A stretch of DNA of 56,722 bases from an uncultured Oscillospiraceae bacterium. Lineage in GTDB: Bacteria > Bacillota > Clostridia > Oscillospirales > Oscillospiraceae. Shown here piece after piece: positions 1 to 8,590 of this stretch. Under the pieces are notes generated by a model. The model made no database searches and was not told the DNA's origin. It saw nothing but the letters and a program-made list of their open reading frames with translations. The stretch is taken from the NCBI GenBank assembly GCA_944385125.1, contig CALWVZ010000006.1, positions 1 to 56,722 on the forward strand, read 5' to 3'. A program made the translations under genes and the position numbers. Each line of letters starts with the position of its first letter. Positions within the stretch are counted from its first letter, which is position 1.

Positions 1-546
1 GGATCGCAGACATCTTCAAGCACGACCTTGTCGCCGGGAGTTTTATCCCTCCTGCGGATATTCGCCAACTACGGGATGGCGCCGGGTATCCAATCCTTTG
101 CCGCTGTTGGCATCATTTCTGAGATCGGAGTGGATATGTCCGTGTTCCCCACCTCGAAGCATCTCTGCTCTTGGGCTGGTCTTACGCCACAGAACAACGA
201 AAGTGCTGGAAAGAAGAAAACCACCAGAATCAGCCGGGCCGGTGCTTACATCAAGCCACTGCTTGTTCAGTGTGCCCTCTGTGCCATTCGTACCAAGCAG
301 TTCCCGGAAGTCCGTAATCGCTACCTGGCTCTCAAAAAGCGCCGAGGGCACAAGAAAGCCATTATTGCCATTGCCAGAATGCTCCTTACGGCTATCTACA
401 ATATGCTCAAGAAGAACGAACCGTACAACCCTGAACTCTACCGAAAGGGCGACCGGCCACCTGCACACCGTGAGGTTTCTGTGGAAGAAGCCGTCTTCAT
501 CCTACAACGGCAAGGGTACTTAGTGACTGCTCCACCAGCATCTTAG
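1..546 (+). pseudogene. IS110-family transposase remnant, internally deleted and cut by window edge
   Basis: The C-terminal half of an IS110/IS116/IS902-type transposase is open from about 82 to 546 (residues such as [50 protein letters not shown]), the usual Transposase_20 region. Upstream, a different frame (starting at base 3) reads [20 protein letters not shown], which resembles the end of the N-terminal DEDD-type domain of the same family. The two pieces meet in different frames near 75-82, so about 200 codons of the middle are missing and the junction is frameshifted. The element is therefore a dead copy. Its 5' end lies outside the window. An independent deletion or two overlapping partial copies would look the same. 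Confidence 0.85.
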
Positions 547-569
547 ACTTCAAGCATTTCTTGTTTTTT

Positions 570-592
570 AGCTCGCTTTTAGTGAGCTTGAT
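570..592 (+). terminator. weak hairpin after IS110 remnant
   Basis: A 7-bp stem (AGCTCGC with GTGAGCT, one G-T pair) with a TTTTA loop is followed by TGATTTT on the plus strand. It could end transcription of the transposase. It is weak and carries no U-tract for pyrD on the other strand. Confidence 0.35.
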
Positions 593-624
593 TTTGTGCG
601 CCCTTTTTTGGAATGGTACTTAAA

Positions 625-1548
625 TTACAATGTTTCAACCTTCGCTCCTCCTATTATATCTCTCAATGAACTGATATCGTACTTCTCCATAACTGCGGGC
701 AGCTCTTTTATGATGTCCCGGCAGGCAAAGGGACTTGCCAGGTTGGCGGCCCCCACTTCCACGGCGGTAGCCCCTGCCAGCATCATCTCTATCACGTCCT
801 CGGCCCGGCAAACTCCCCCTACGCCGATGACCGGCACTTTTACCGCCTGGGCCACCTGGTACACCATGCGCAGGGCCACGGGGAAAATTGCCGGGCCGGA
901 AAAGCCGCCGGTGCGGTTTGCCACCACGGGCCGCCGGGTCTTAAGGTCTATGCGCATACCCAGGAGGGTATTTATAAGGCTTATACCGTCGGCCCCCGCC
1001 TCTTCACAGGCCAGGGCAATGGACACGATGTCGGTGACGTTGGGGCTGAGCTTCACTATCACCGGCTTGCGGCACACGGCCTTCACCGCTCTGGTGACCT
1101 CCGCCGCCGCCTCCGGGCAGGTGCCGAAGCTCATGCCGCCGCCGTGGACATTGGGGCAGCTGACGTTCACTTCCAGCCAGCCCACCTGCTCACACTTGTC
1201 CAGCTTCTCGCAGCTGTACACATAATCCTCTACGGAAAAACCGCTGACATTGGCAATAACTTTCTTATGAAAAACCTTGGCCAGTTTCGGCAGCTCCTCC
1301 TCTATGACCTTATCCACTCCGGGATTCTGAAGTCCCACGGAGTTTATAAGGCCGGCGGTACACTCGGCGATTCTGGGAGTGGGGTTTCCGAAGCGGGGCT
1401 CCCTGGTGGTACCCTTGAAGGAAAAGGTGCCCAATACATTTATATCATATATCTGCGCAAATTCATAGCCATATCCGAAAGTTCCGCTGGCGGGAATCAC
1501 GGGATTATCCAGCTCTATTCCGCAGAGGGAGACTCTCATGTCCGCCAT
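625..1548 (-). CDS. pyrD: dihydroorotate dehydrogenase, class 1B catalytic subunit
   Basis: Oxidises dihydroorotate to orotate with FMN in the cytoplasm, passing electrons to NAD+ through PyrK. The 307-residue protein is a TIM-barrel DHODH. NVSCPN places the catalytic base Cys at residue 131, which is the class 1B hallmark (class 1A and class 2 differ in base or partner). GVGGV near the C terminus is the phosphate-binding loop. I chose ATG 1548 because AAGGAGGAG lies 6 nt upstream; a longer in-frame extension to 1587 has no better site. The start overlaps the end of pyrK by 13 nt, suggesting translational coupling of the two subunits. It is the last gene of the pyrC-carB-pyrK-pyrD operon and is followed directly by an IS110 remnant. 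Confidence 0.95.
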   Translation of the reverse strand: MADMRVSLCGIELDNPVIPASGTFGYGYEFAQIYDINVLGTFSFKGTTREPRFGNPTPRIAECTAGLINSVGLQNPGVDKVIEEELPKLAKVFHKKVIANVSGFSVEDYVYSCEKLDKCEQVGWLEVNVSCPNVHGGGMSFGTCPEAAAEVTRAVKAVCRKPVIVKLSPNVTDIVSIALACEEAGADGISLINTLLGMRIDLKTRRPVVANRTGGFSGPAIFPVALRMVYQVAQAVKVPVIGVGGVCRAEDVIEMMLAGATAVEVGAANLASPFACRDIIKELPAVMEKYDISSLRDIIGGAKVETL

Positions 1549-2270
1549 TTTATCTCCTCCTTCACAAGCACCGGGCCCTCCCTGCATATACGCTTTACTC
1601 CATACAGGGTCTCGCAGGAGCAGCCCATGCAGGCTCCAAAGCCGCAGCCCATGCGCTGCTCGAAGCTGAACTGGCCGGAAGTGACGGAGCAGTCGCTGAC
1701 GGCTTTGAACATGGCCTCCGGGCCGCAGGTATAGAAATGGCTGTAGCTGAGGCCTTCCATGGCCTTTGTCACATAGCCCTTTATGCCCAGGCTGCCGTCC
1801 TCGGTGCAGACGCTGACTTCACAGCCCAGGGCCCGGAACTTGTCCACATACACCGCCTGCTCCTTTGAGGCAAAGCCCAGGATGACCCGGACCCTCTTGC
1901 CCTCTTTTATCAGGGTCTTTGCCAGGGAGTAAAGAGGGGTGAAGCCCATGCCGCCGCCAATGAGCAGCGGAGCGTCTCCGGCCAGGGCGGTATCAAAGCC
2001 GTTGCCCAGGCCCGTGAGCACGTCCAGGCTGCCCTCTCTCATCCGGGACAGCAGCTCGGTCCCCCGGCCCTGGATACGGTACACCACGGTGAAGCCGCTT
2101 CCGTCCCAGTCGCAGACGGAGAGGGGGCGGCGGAGAAAGCAGCCCTCCACCTGTATATTCACGAACTGGCCCGGGCGCACTATGGCTCCGGTATCCCCCC
2201 CCAGGCGCAGGGACATGATGTCCTTTGCCAGGGGGAGGTTTTCCACTATTTCAAACTTTCCCTGTTTCAT
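1536..2270 (-). CDS. pyrK: dihydroorotate dehydrogenase electron transfer subunit
   Basis: FAD and 2Fe-2S subunit that carries electrons from PyrD to NAD+. The 244-residue chain shows the ferredoxin-reductase layout: an FAD-binding RRPLSV motif near residue 48, the NAD-binding glycine run LIGGGMGFTPL, and a C-terminal iron-sulfur motif with four cysteines in CGFGACMGC plus a later RIC. The spacing to the last Cys is 11 residues, at the short end for the family. The start sits 8 nt after the carB stop with a GAGGAG ribosome site in the gap. Its presence confirms that PyrD is the heteromeric 1B type. Confidence 0.94.
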   Translation of the reverse strand: MKQGKFEIVENLPLAKDIMSLRLGGDTGAIVRPGQFVNIQVEGCFLRRPLSVCDWDGSGFTVVYRIQGRGTELLSRMREGSLDVLTGLGNGFDTALAGDAPLLIGGGMGFTPLYSLAKTLIKEGKRVRVILGFASKEQAVYVDKFRALGCEVSVCTEDGSLGIKGYVTKAMEGLSYSHFYTCGPEAMFKAVSDCSVTSGQFSFEQRMGCGFGACMGCSCETLYGVKRICREGPVLVKEEIKWRT

Positions 2271-2278
2271 GGCTCTCC

Positions 2279-5200
2279 TCAGGAATCTATGGTGGAGATA
2301 CGAAGGGTGGTCTCCTCCAGCACATCCAGCAGCACTCTCACGGTGTCCAGGGCGGTGAACATGGTGACGTTATTCTCCGTTGCGGCGCTGCGTATCTTGA
2401 AGCCGTCGGTCAGCTGGCCCATGGAGCCCAGGTCCTGGGTGTTGATGACATAGGCGATATGGCCCTGGCGCAGGGACTCCAGTATCTCGTTGCTGCCGTC
2501 CCTTATCTTTTTCAGCACGTGGGTACGGATGCCGTTCTCCTTCAGGAAGCGGGCGGTGCCCTCGGTGGCCTCTATGTTGAAGCCCAGGTCATAGAAGCGG
2601 CGGATAAGGGGCAGCGCCTCTTCCTTGTCCTTGTCGGCCACGGTGGCAAACACGGTGCCGTAGTTCTGCAGGTGGGTACCGGCGGCCTGGAGGGCCTTGT
2701 ACAGGGCCCGGTTCAGCTTGTCGTCATAGCCTATGGCCTCGCCGGTGGACTTCATCTCCGGGGAGAGATAGGCGTCCAGGCCCCGTATCTTATTGAAGGA
2801 GAACACGGGGACCTTCACGTACCAGCGGTCCTTCTCCTTGGGGTAGATATCGAATATGCCCTGCTCCTTCAGGCTCTTGCCCATGATGACTTCGGTGGCG
2901 ATATCCGCCAGGCTGTAGCCGGTGGCCTTGGACAGGAAGGGCACTGTACGGGAGGAACGGGGGTTGACCTCGATGATGTAGACTCTGTCGCTTCTGTCCA
3001 CGATGAACTGGATATTGTACAGGCCGATGATGCCTATGCCCAGGCCCAGCTTCTTGGCGTACTGGAGGACAATGCCCTTCACCTTGTCTGAGATGGAGAA
3101 GGTGGGGTATACGCTTATGGAGTCGCCGCTGTGGATGCCGGTGCGCTCCACCAGCTCCATGATGCCGGGGACGAACACGTCCCTGCCGTCGCAGATGGCG
3201 TCCACCTCTATCTCCTTGCCGATGATGTACTTGTCCACCAGCACGGGCTTGTCCACGTCCACCTCCACGGCGGTCTTCAGGTACTGGCGCAGCTGCTGCT
3301 CGTTTGCAACTATCTGCATGGCCCGGCCTCCCAGCACGAAGCTGGGGCGCACCAGCACGGGATAGCCTATGCTCTCGGCTGCCTTTACGCCGTCCTCTAT
3401 GTTGGTGACGGCCCGGCCCTCAGGCTGGGGGATGTCCAGCTGCTCCAGGATATGCTCGAAGCTGTCCCGGTTCTCGGCCCGCTCTATGGCCTGGCAGTCG
3501 GTGCCGATTATCTTCACCCCCCGCTCCATCAGGGGCTGGGCCAGGTTGATGGCGGTCTGGCCGCCCAGGGAGGCGATGACCCCCTCCGGCTTTTCAAATT
3601 CTATGATGTTCATGACGTCCTCGGGGGTGAGGGGCTCGAAGTAGAGCTTGTCGGCGGTGGTGTAGTCGGTGGAGACGGTCTCCGGGTTATTGTTTATGAT
3701 GATGGCCTCATAGCCGGATTTCTTAATGGTGGTGACGGCGTGGACGGTGGAGTAGTCGAACTCCACGCCCTGGCCTATACGGATGGGGCCGGCGCCCAGC
3801 ACCACTATCTTCTTCCTGTCCTCCAGGCGGGAGGAATTCTCTCTGCTGTAGGAGGAGTAGAAGTAGGGGATATAGGCGTTGGTGTGGCAGGTGTCCACCA
3901 TGGGGTAGCTGGGGAAGAGCTTCATCTCACGGCGCAGCTCGAACACATCCAGCTCCTTCTCCTTCCAGAGACAGGCAATGTATTTGTCGCTGAAGCCCAT
4001 CTTCTTTGCCCGGGTGAGAATATCCCGGTTTCCGGGATTTGCTGCCAGGGTCTTCTCCATGTCCACTATCTTCTTTATGGACTCCAGGAACAGAGGGGTA
4101 ATCATGGTCACTTCATAGAGCTTATCTATGCTCACGCCACGGCGCAGCAGCTCCGCTGCGGCAAAGATACCGTCGTCCCTGAACTGGCCCAGATAGTCCA
4201 AAATGGCCTGGGTCTCCATGGAGTCAAACTTCGCCATGCGGAAGTGGCAGACGCCTATCTCCAGAGAGCGCACGGATTTAAGCAGGCACTCCTCCAGGTT
4301 GGCGCCTATGCCCATGACCTCGCCGGTGGCCTTCATCTGGGTACCCAGCACATTGGGGGCGGTGGCAAACTTGTCAAAGGGGAAGCGGGGCATCTTGGCC
4401 ACCACATAGTCCAGGCTGGGTTCAAAGGCGGCGTTGGTGTTGGCGATGGCAATATCCTCCAGAGCCATGCCCACGGCTATCTTGGCGGTGACCCTGGCTA
4501 TGGGGTAGCCGCTGGCCTTGGAGGCCAGAGCGGAGGAGCGGGAAACTCTGGGGTTGACTTCGATAAGATAGTACTCGCTGGACTTGGGGTTGAGGGCAAA
4601 CTGCACGTTGCAGCCGCCCTCTATCTTCAGGGCCCGGATTATCTTTATTGCGCTGTCGTTGAGCATCTTCAGGTCGTGCTCGTTCAGGCTCATGATGGGG
4701 GCCACCACTATGGAGTCGCCGGTGTGCACGCCCACAGGGTCCACGTTCTCCATGCCGCATATGGTGATGGCGTGGTCCCTGGAGTCCCGCATGACCTCGA
4801 ACTCTATCTCCTTGTAGCCCTTGACGCTCTTTTCGATGAGCACCTGGTGCACGGGAGAGAGCTTGAAGGCGTTGTTGCCGATATCCTCCAGCTCCTCCTC
4901 GTTGTTGGCAAAGCCGCCGCCGGTGCCGCCCAGGGTGAAGGCGGGGCGCAATACCACAGGATAACCTATCTCCCTGGCGGCGGCTCTGGCCTCCTCCAGG
5001 CTGTAGGTTATCTGGGAGGGGATGGTGGGCTCACCTATGGACTGGCACAGCTCCTTGAACAGCTCCCTGTCCTCGGCCTTTTCTATGCTCTCGCTGCTGG
5101 TGCCCAGCAGCTCCACACGGCACTCCTTCAAAACGCCCTTCTTCTCCAGCTGCATGGCCAGGTTCAAGCCGGTCTGGCCGCCTATGCCGGGGACTATGGC

Positions 5201-5452
5201 GTCGGGACGCTCGTAACGGAGGATCTTGGCGATATACTCCAGGGTCAAAGGCTCCATATAGACCTTGTCGGCTATGGTGGTGTCGGTCATGATGGTGGCG
5301 GGGTTGGAGTTGCACAAAACTACCTCGTAGCCCTCTTCCTTCAGAGCCAGGCAGGCCTGGGTGCCTGCATAGTCGAATTCAGCCGCCTGGCCGATGACTA
5401 TGGGGCCGGAGCCGATGATGAGTATCTTCTTAATATCTGTTCTTTTTGCCAT
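2279..5452 (-). CDS. carB: carbamoyl-phosphate synthase large subunit
   Basis: Makes carbamoyl phosphate from bicarbonate, ammonia from the small subunit and two ATP, feeding pyrimidine and arginine synthesis. At 1057 residues it is full length for the family (about 1070). Two ATP-grasp halves are visible: the first opens with IGSGPIVIGQAAEFDYAG, the second with LGAGPIRIGQGVEFDYS, and each has an EVNPR motif (IEVNPRVSRSSALASKA and IEVNPRSSRTVPFLSKA). The C-terminal allosteric MGS-like domain follows. An AGGAG-type site precedes the ATG. The partner glutaminase subunit carA is not in this window, so the enzyme must use a CarA encoded elsewhere. Confidence 0.96.
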   Translation of the reverse strand: MAKRTDIKKILIIGSGPIVIGQAAEFDYAGTQACLALKEEGYEVVLCNSNPATIMTDTTIADKVYMEPLTLEYIAKILRYERPDAIVPGIGGQTGLNLAMQLEKKGVLKECRVELLGTSSESIEKAEDRELFKELCQSIGEPTIPSQITYSLEEARAAAREIGYPVVLRPAFTLGGTGGGFANNEEELEDIGNNAFKLSPVHQVLIEKSVKGYKEIEFEVMRDSRDHAITICGMENVDPVGVHTGDSIVVAPIMSLNEHDLKMLNDSAIKIIRALKIEGGCNVQFALNPKSSEYYLIEVNPRVSRSSALASKASGYPIARVTAKIAVGMALEDIAIANTNAAFEPSLDYVVAKMPRFPFDKFATAPNVLGTQMKATGEVMGIGANLEECLLKSVRSLEIGVCHFRMAKFDSMETQAILDYLGQFRDDGIFAAAELLRRGVSIDKLYEVTMITPLFLESIKKIVDMEKTLAANPGNRDILTRAKKMGFSDKYIACLWKEKELDVFELRREMKLFPSYPMVDTCHTNAYIPYFYSSYSRENSSRLEDRKKIVVLGAGPIRIGQGVEFDYSTVHAVTTIKKSGYEAIIINNNPETVSTDYTTADKLYFEPLTPEDVMNIIEFEKPEGVIASLGGQTAINLAQPLMERGVKIIGTDCQAIERAENRDSFEHILEQLDIPQPEGRAVTNIEDGVKAAESIGYPVLVRPSFVLGGRAMQIVANEQQLRQYLKTAVEVDVDKPVLVDKYIIGKEIEVDAICDGRDVFVPGIMELVERTGIHSGDSISVYPTFSISDKVKGIVLQYAKKLGLGIGIIGLYNIQFIVDRSDRVYIIEVNPRSSRTVPFLSKATGYSLADIATEVIMGKSLKEQGIFDIYPKEKDRWYVKVPVFSFNKIRGLDAYLSPEMKSTGEAIGYDDKLNRALYKALQAAGTHLQNYGTVFATVADKDKEEALPLIRRFYDLGFNIEATEGTARFLKENGIRTHVLKKIRDGSNEILESLRQGHIAYVINTQDLGSMGQLTDGFKIRSAATENNVTMFTALDTVRVLLDVLEETTLRISTIDS

Positions 5453-5490
5453 TTCAGTTCCTCCGTAATACTCTCGCTTATATCAGTTGC

Positions 5491-6693
5491 TTATCTTATA
5501 TAAACGGCTTTGCCGTTATATACGGTCATTTGGCAGCGGCCACGCACGTGCCAGCCCTGGAAGGGCGTGGAGCGGCCCAGGGACTTGAACTGCGCCGGGT
5601 CTATCCTGTAGCTCTCCCCCAGGTCCCACAGGGAGAACTCATCCCCCAGGGGGATGTTGAAACGCCGCCTGGGATTCCAGCACATAAGCTCCAGCAGCTT
5701 TTGCAGGCTTATCTCCCCGGTGAGCACCAGATTGGTGTACAGCAGGGGGAAGGCGGTCTCCAGACCCACGATGCCGAAGGCGCTGCCCTCCAGGCCCCGG
5801 GATTTCTCGGCCTCAGAGTGGGGGGCGTGGTCGGTGGCAATGATCTCAATGGTGCCGTCCTTTATACCCTCTATGAGAGCCAGCCGGTCCTCCCGGCTGC
5901 GCACCGGGGGATTCATTTTGAAGCGTCCGTCCTCCTGGAGCATGCTGTCGTCCAGCAGCAGGTAGTGGGGGGCGGTCTCGCAGCTCACGTCCAGGCCCCG
6001 GGCCTTGGCTTTGCGGATAAGCTCCACGCTCTCCTTGGTGGACACATGGCACACGTGGTAGGCGCAGCCGGTCTTTTCCACCAGCTTCAGGTCCCGCTCC
6101 ACCTGGGCATATTCGCTCTCTGAACAGATGCCCTTGTGGCCGTGGGCCCTGGCATAGTCCCCGTCGTGGATGCAGCCGCCCTTCAGCAGGGAGTTCAGCT
6201 CGCAGTGGGCCACGATGAGCTTGCCCAGGGCCTTTGCCCGGAGCATGGCCTGCTCCATGAGTTCGTCGCTTTGCACGCCCCGGCCGTCGTCGGAAAAGCC
6301 TGCCACCCAAGGGGCCATAGCCTCCATGTCCGAAAGCCGCTCCCCCTTCTCACCCACGGTGATGGCGGCATAGGGCAGCACCTTTACCCTGACATCCCGG
6401 TTTATGAGCTCCAGCTCCCTGTCCAGGTTCTCCCGGCTGTCCGGCACCGGGTCCAGGTTGGGCATGGCGCAAACGGCAGTAAAGCCGCCGGCAGCAGCTG
6501 CGGCACAGCCTGTGGCTATGGTCTCTTTATAAGAAAATCCCGGCTCTCTGAAATGCACATGCACATCACAAAAACCGGGAAAAATACTATATCTGTCATT
6601 GTCAAAATCAAAGGCACGGCCCTCCAAGGAGAACAGCTGTCCCTTGGGAGCCCTGTACTTATCCAGCTTGAAGCTAAGATTGTTATCCTTCAT
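5491..6693 (-). CDS. pyrC: dihydroorotase
   Basis: Zinc amidohydrolase that cyclises carbamoyl aspartate to dihydroorotate. Metal-site motifs are intact: DVHVHFREPG, GFSDDG, AHCE, CHVST and ATDHAPH, plus AMPNLDPVPDS downstream of the first pair. The protein has 400 residues against about 425 for the usual type, because the N-terminal beta-sandwich is about 20 residues shorter. The start at 6693 (MKDNN) has GAGGAGAGG 7 nt upstream; the in-frame extension to 6801 is leader RNA rather than protein. It is the first gene of the operon, 38 nt before carB. Confidence 0.93.
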   Translation of the reverse strand: MKDNNLSFKLDKYRAPKGQLFSLEGRAFDFDNDRYSIFPGFCDVHVHFREPGFSYKETIATGCAAAAAGGFTAVCAMPNLDPVPDSRENLDRELELINRDVRVKVLPYAAITVGEKGERLSDMEAMAPWVAGFSDDGRGVQSDELMEQAMLRAKALGKLIVAHCELNSLLKGGCIHDGDYARAHGHKGICSESEYAQVERDLKLVEKTGCAYHVCHVSTKESVELIRKAKARGLDVSCETAPHYLLLDDSMLQEDGRFKMNPPVRSREDRLALIEGIKDGTIEIIATDHAPHSEAEKSRGLEGSAFGIVGLETAFPLLYTNLVLTGEISLQKLLELMCWNPRRRFNIPLGDEFSLWDLGESYRIDPAQFKSLGRSTPFQGWHVRGRCQMTVYNGKAVYIR

Positions 6694-6749
6694 ACTGCAT
6701 CCTCTCCTCAGTATTCTCACTCTGCAAAGGGTCTGAACACACAGAAACA

Positions 6750-6807
6750 GACGCAGCCAAAGCCGCGTCCTTCCATCCGCCTCTGACGGGCCGACGCCCA
6801 TTGTCAG
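6750..6807 (-). promoter_or_regulatory. pyrC leader with two hairpins, possible attenuator
   Basis: In the transcribed leader, stem 1 (6807-6783) pairs CTGAC/GTCAG and GGGC/GCCC. Stem 2 (6769-6750) is 8 bp, GACGCGGC with GCTGCGTC, loop TTTG, followed by TGTTTCTGTGTG. Stem 2 resembles a weak intrinsic terminator. Pyrimidine operons of Firmicutes are often attenuated by PyrR, but I see no clear PyrR recognition sequence, so the role is inferred from position only. Confidence 0.4.
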
Positions 6808-6822
6808 CCGTAATTTTCAGTT

Positions 6823-6850
6823 ATTATACCACATTTATTTTCCTTGTCAA
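6823..6850 (-). promoter_or_regulatory. housekeeping sigma promoter of the pyr operon
   Basis: TTGACA at 6850-6845 and TATAAT at 6828-6823, spacer 16 bp, read on the minus strand. Both hexamers are perfect. Transcription would begin near 6816, leaving a leader of about 120 nt before pyrC. Confidence 0.85.
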
Positions 6851-7037
6851 CATGTCTCCCATACGTATTGGTATTTTTTGTCATGTATCTCCCCACCGAT
6901 TCGGGACGGCGCCGGCGGCGCTGGGATATTATGTGCCTTCTGCCGAAAATACTTAATTATTCTTAAGTATTAATTTACAATTACGTCTTTTATTCTGCAA
7001 GAGCTTGAGTTATAATGTAGCCAATCTGTAATGAAGG

Positions 7038-7835
7038 ATGGCGATTGTCATAAGCAAGAATATAAAGCTGGTGCTGGTCCTACTGTGCCTGGTGTTCCTG
7101 TGCGTGTTCGGATTCAGCGCCTATAAAATCGTAAGTACCCTCAATGGCTACAAAGTGGCCGAGGAAAATTATACCGCAATGAGCCAGCAGTACGTCACCA
7201 CCACCGAGACTAGCCCCAAGCCCTCCCCCGCCGAAGGCGAGGAGGTGGAAGAGGAAGAGGTGGAGGTCTCCCCCATCAGCGTGGACTTTGCTGCCCTCCA
7301 GGCTGAGAACCCCGAGGCCGCCGGTTGGATATATTCCCCCAACACCGTTATCAATTACCCCATCGCCCACACCGAGGATAACTTCACCTATCTTGACCAT
7401 CTGCTCAACGGTCAATACAACGCTAACGGCACCATATTCATCGACTGCCTGGATGCTCCCGATTTCTCCGGCAAGAACACCAGAGTCTACGGCCACAACA
7501 TGAACGACGGCTCCATGTTCGCAAGCCTGCGCAACTACCGGGATGCCGAATACTATCCCGAGCACCCCTGCCTCTACATAAGCACCCCTGAAAAGAACTT
7601 CCGTCTGGACCTTTTTGCCGGCCTTGTCACCGAGCCTGACTCCTATGTCTACGCCACTGAGTTTGCCGAGGAAGAGCAATTCCTGGCCTACATCGAGAGC
7701 GCAAAGTCCGAGTCCACCTTCCAAAGCGATGTGGAAGTGGGCATAGAGGACCAGATCGTGGTGCTGTCCACCTGCACCTACGAGTTTGACGACGCCCGCT
7801 ATGTGGTCATCGGCAAACTGGTGGAGATCCAGTAA
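7038..7835 (+). CDS. srtB: class B sortase
   Basis: Membrane-bound transpeptidase that anchors surface proteins to the cell wall. The 265-residue protein begins with a signal anchor (KLVLVLLCLVFLCVFGFSAY, about residues 10-29), then an acidic Glu-rich linker (about 60-80), then the sortase barrel. The catalytic triad is visible: His153 in VYGHNM, Cys246 in LSTCTYEF and Arg254 in DDARYVV. No sorted substrate with a clear signal lies nearby, so this may be a general or orphan sortase. The GAAGG site abuts the ATG at 7038, which makes the exact start uncertain by a few codons. A TATAAT lies near 7010. A strong terminator follows. Confidence 0.9.
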   Translation: MAIVISKNIKLVLVLLCLVFLCVFGFSAYKIVSTLNGYKVAEENYTAMSQQYVTTTETSPKPSPAEGEEVEEEEVEVSPISVDFAALQAENPEAAGWIYSPNTVINYPIAHTEDNFTYLDHLLNGQYNANGTIFIDCLDAPDFSGKNTRVYGHNMNDGSMFASLRNYRDAEYYPEHPCLYISTPEKNFRLDLFAGLVTEPDSYVYATEFAEEEQFLAYIESAKSESTFQSDVEVGIEDQIVVLSTCTYEFDDARYVVIGKLVEIQ

Positions 7836-7856
7836 AAGCGTTTCCCTGAAATATCA

Positions 7857-7892
7857 ATATCCCGCCGGGAAAACCCAGCGGGATATTTTTTT
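7857..7892 (+). terminator. intrinsic terminator after sortase
   Basis: ATATCCCGC pairs with GCGGGATAT and is followed by a run of seven T. It separates the sortase from the convergent pst-phoU operon. Confidence 0.85.
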
Positions 7893-7930
7893 GCCATATT
7901 AGTTTACATAATCTGATGCATTTGGCACGC

Positions 7931-8590
7931 TCAATCGGTTGCCAACTCTGCGCTCTTGTGCTCGCCGGTGACGGAGTAGATGACCCACTCGGCAATATTC
8001 GTGGCATGGTCGCCTATACGCTCAAAGTATTTGCCTATCATCAGCATGTCCAGGGCGTAGCCGCCCATGTCCGGCTCCCTGACTATGATCTCCACCAGGC
8101 TTTTCTTCACTTCTTCAAAGTAAGCGTCCACTCCATCATCCTGGGCAATGACCTTCCCGGCCAGCTCCATATCCTGGCTCACATAGGCGTCCACGCTGGA
8201 GGTGACCATCCGAATGACTGAGCGGGCCATGGCGCTGAGCAGTTCCGTCTCCGGCTCCGGCCCCGGACCCATGGAGGAGACTATCTCGGCGATGTCCTCC
8301 GCCTGGTCCCCTATGCGCTCCATGTCGGTTATCATCTTCAGGGCGGCGGAGATCTGCCGCAGATCGCCGGCCACAGGCTGCTGTCTCAGCAGCAGCTTGA
8401 GGCAGATATTCTCCACGTCCCGCTCTTTTCTGTCCAGAGCCGAGGCGATGGGCGGCACTCTGGCCGCCAGCTCCTTGCTGTTTTCCGAAAGGGCCTTGGC
8501 GGCCAGGGCTATCGCATCCTCGCATAGGACGCCCATCTCCCGCATCTCGCTGCCCAGCAGCCGCAGCTGCCTGTCGAAGTTGTTTCTCAT
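7931..8590 (-). CDS. phoU: phosphate uptake regulator PhoU
   Basis: Helical protein that links the Pst transporter to phosphate signalling and restrains uptake when phosphate is plentiful. The 219 residues form two PhoU three-helix repeats; the metal-binding signature of each repeat is visible as KMITDMERIGDQAEDIAE (about residue 85) and IGKYFERIGDHATNIAEWV (about residue 187). The ATG overlaps the pstB stop by one base (TGATG), so the two are probably translationally coupled. Last gene of the operon. Confidence 0.95.
   Translation of the reverse strand: MRNNFDRQLRLLGSEMREMGVLCEDAIALAAKALSENSKELAARVPPIASALDRKERDVENICLKLLLRQQPVAGDLRQISAALKMITDMERIGDQAEDIAEIVSSMGPGPEPETELLSAMARSVIRMVTSSVDAYVSQDMELAGKVIAQDDGVDAYFEEVKKSLVEIIVREPDMGGYALDMLMIGKYFERIGDHATNIAEWVIYSVTGEHKSAELATD

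Noticed and set aside
3131-5503. A very long plus-strand open frame opposite carB, and similar ones opposite leuS (13714-15528), smc, topA and ilvA
   Set aside because: They mirror strongly supported genes, have Leu/Gly/His/Val-rich low-complexity translations, lack ribosome sites and match no family. They arise from the codon bias of the real gene.
6694-6801. N-terminal extension of PyrC
   Set aside because: The extra 36 residues are read from the leader with hairpins; a good ribosome site supports the downstream ATG at 6693.
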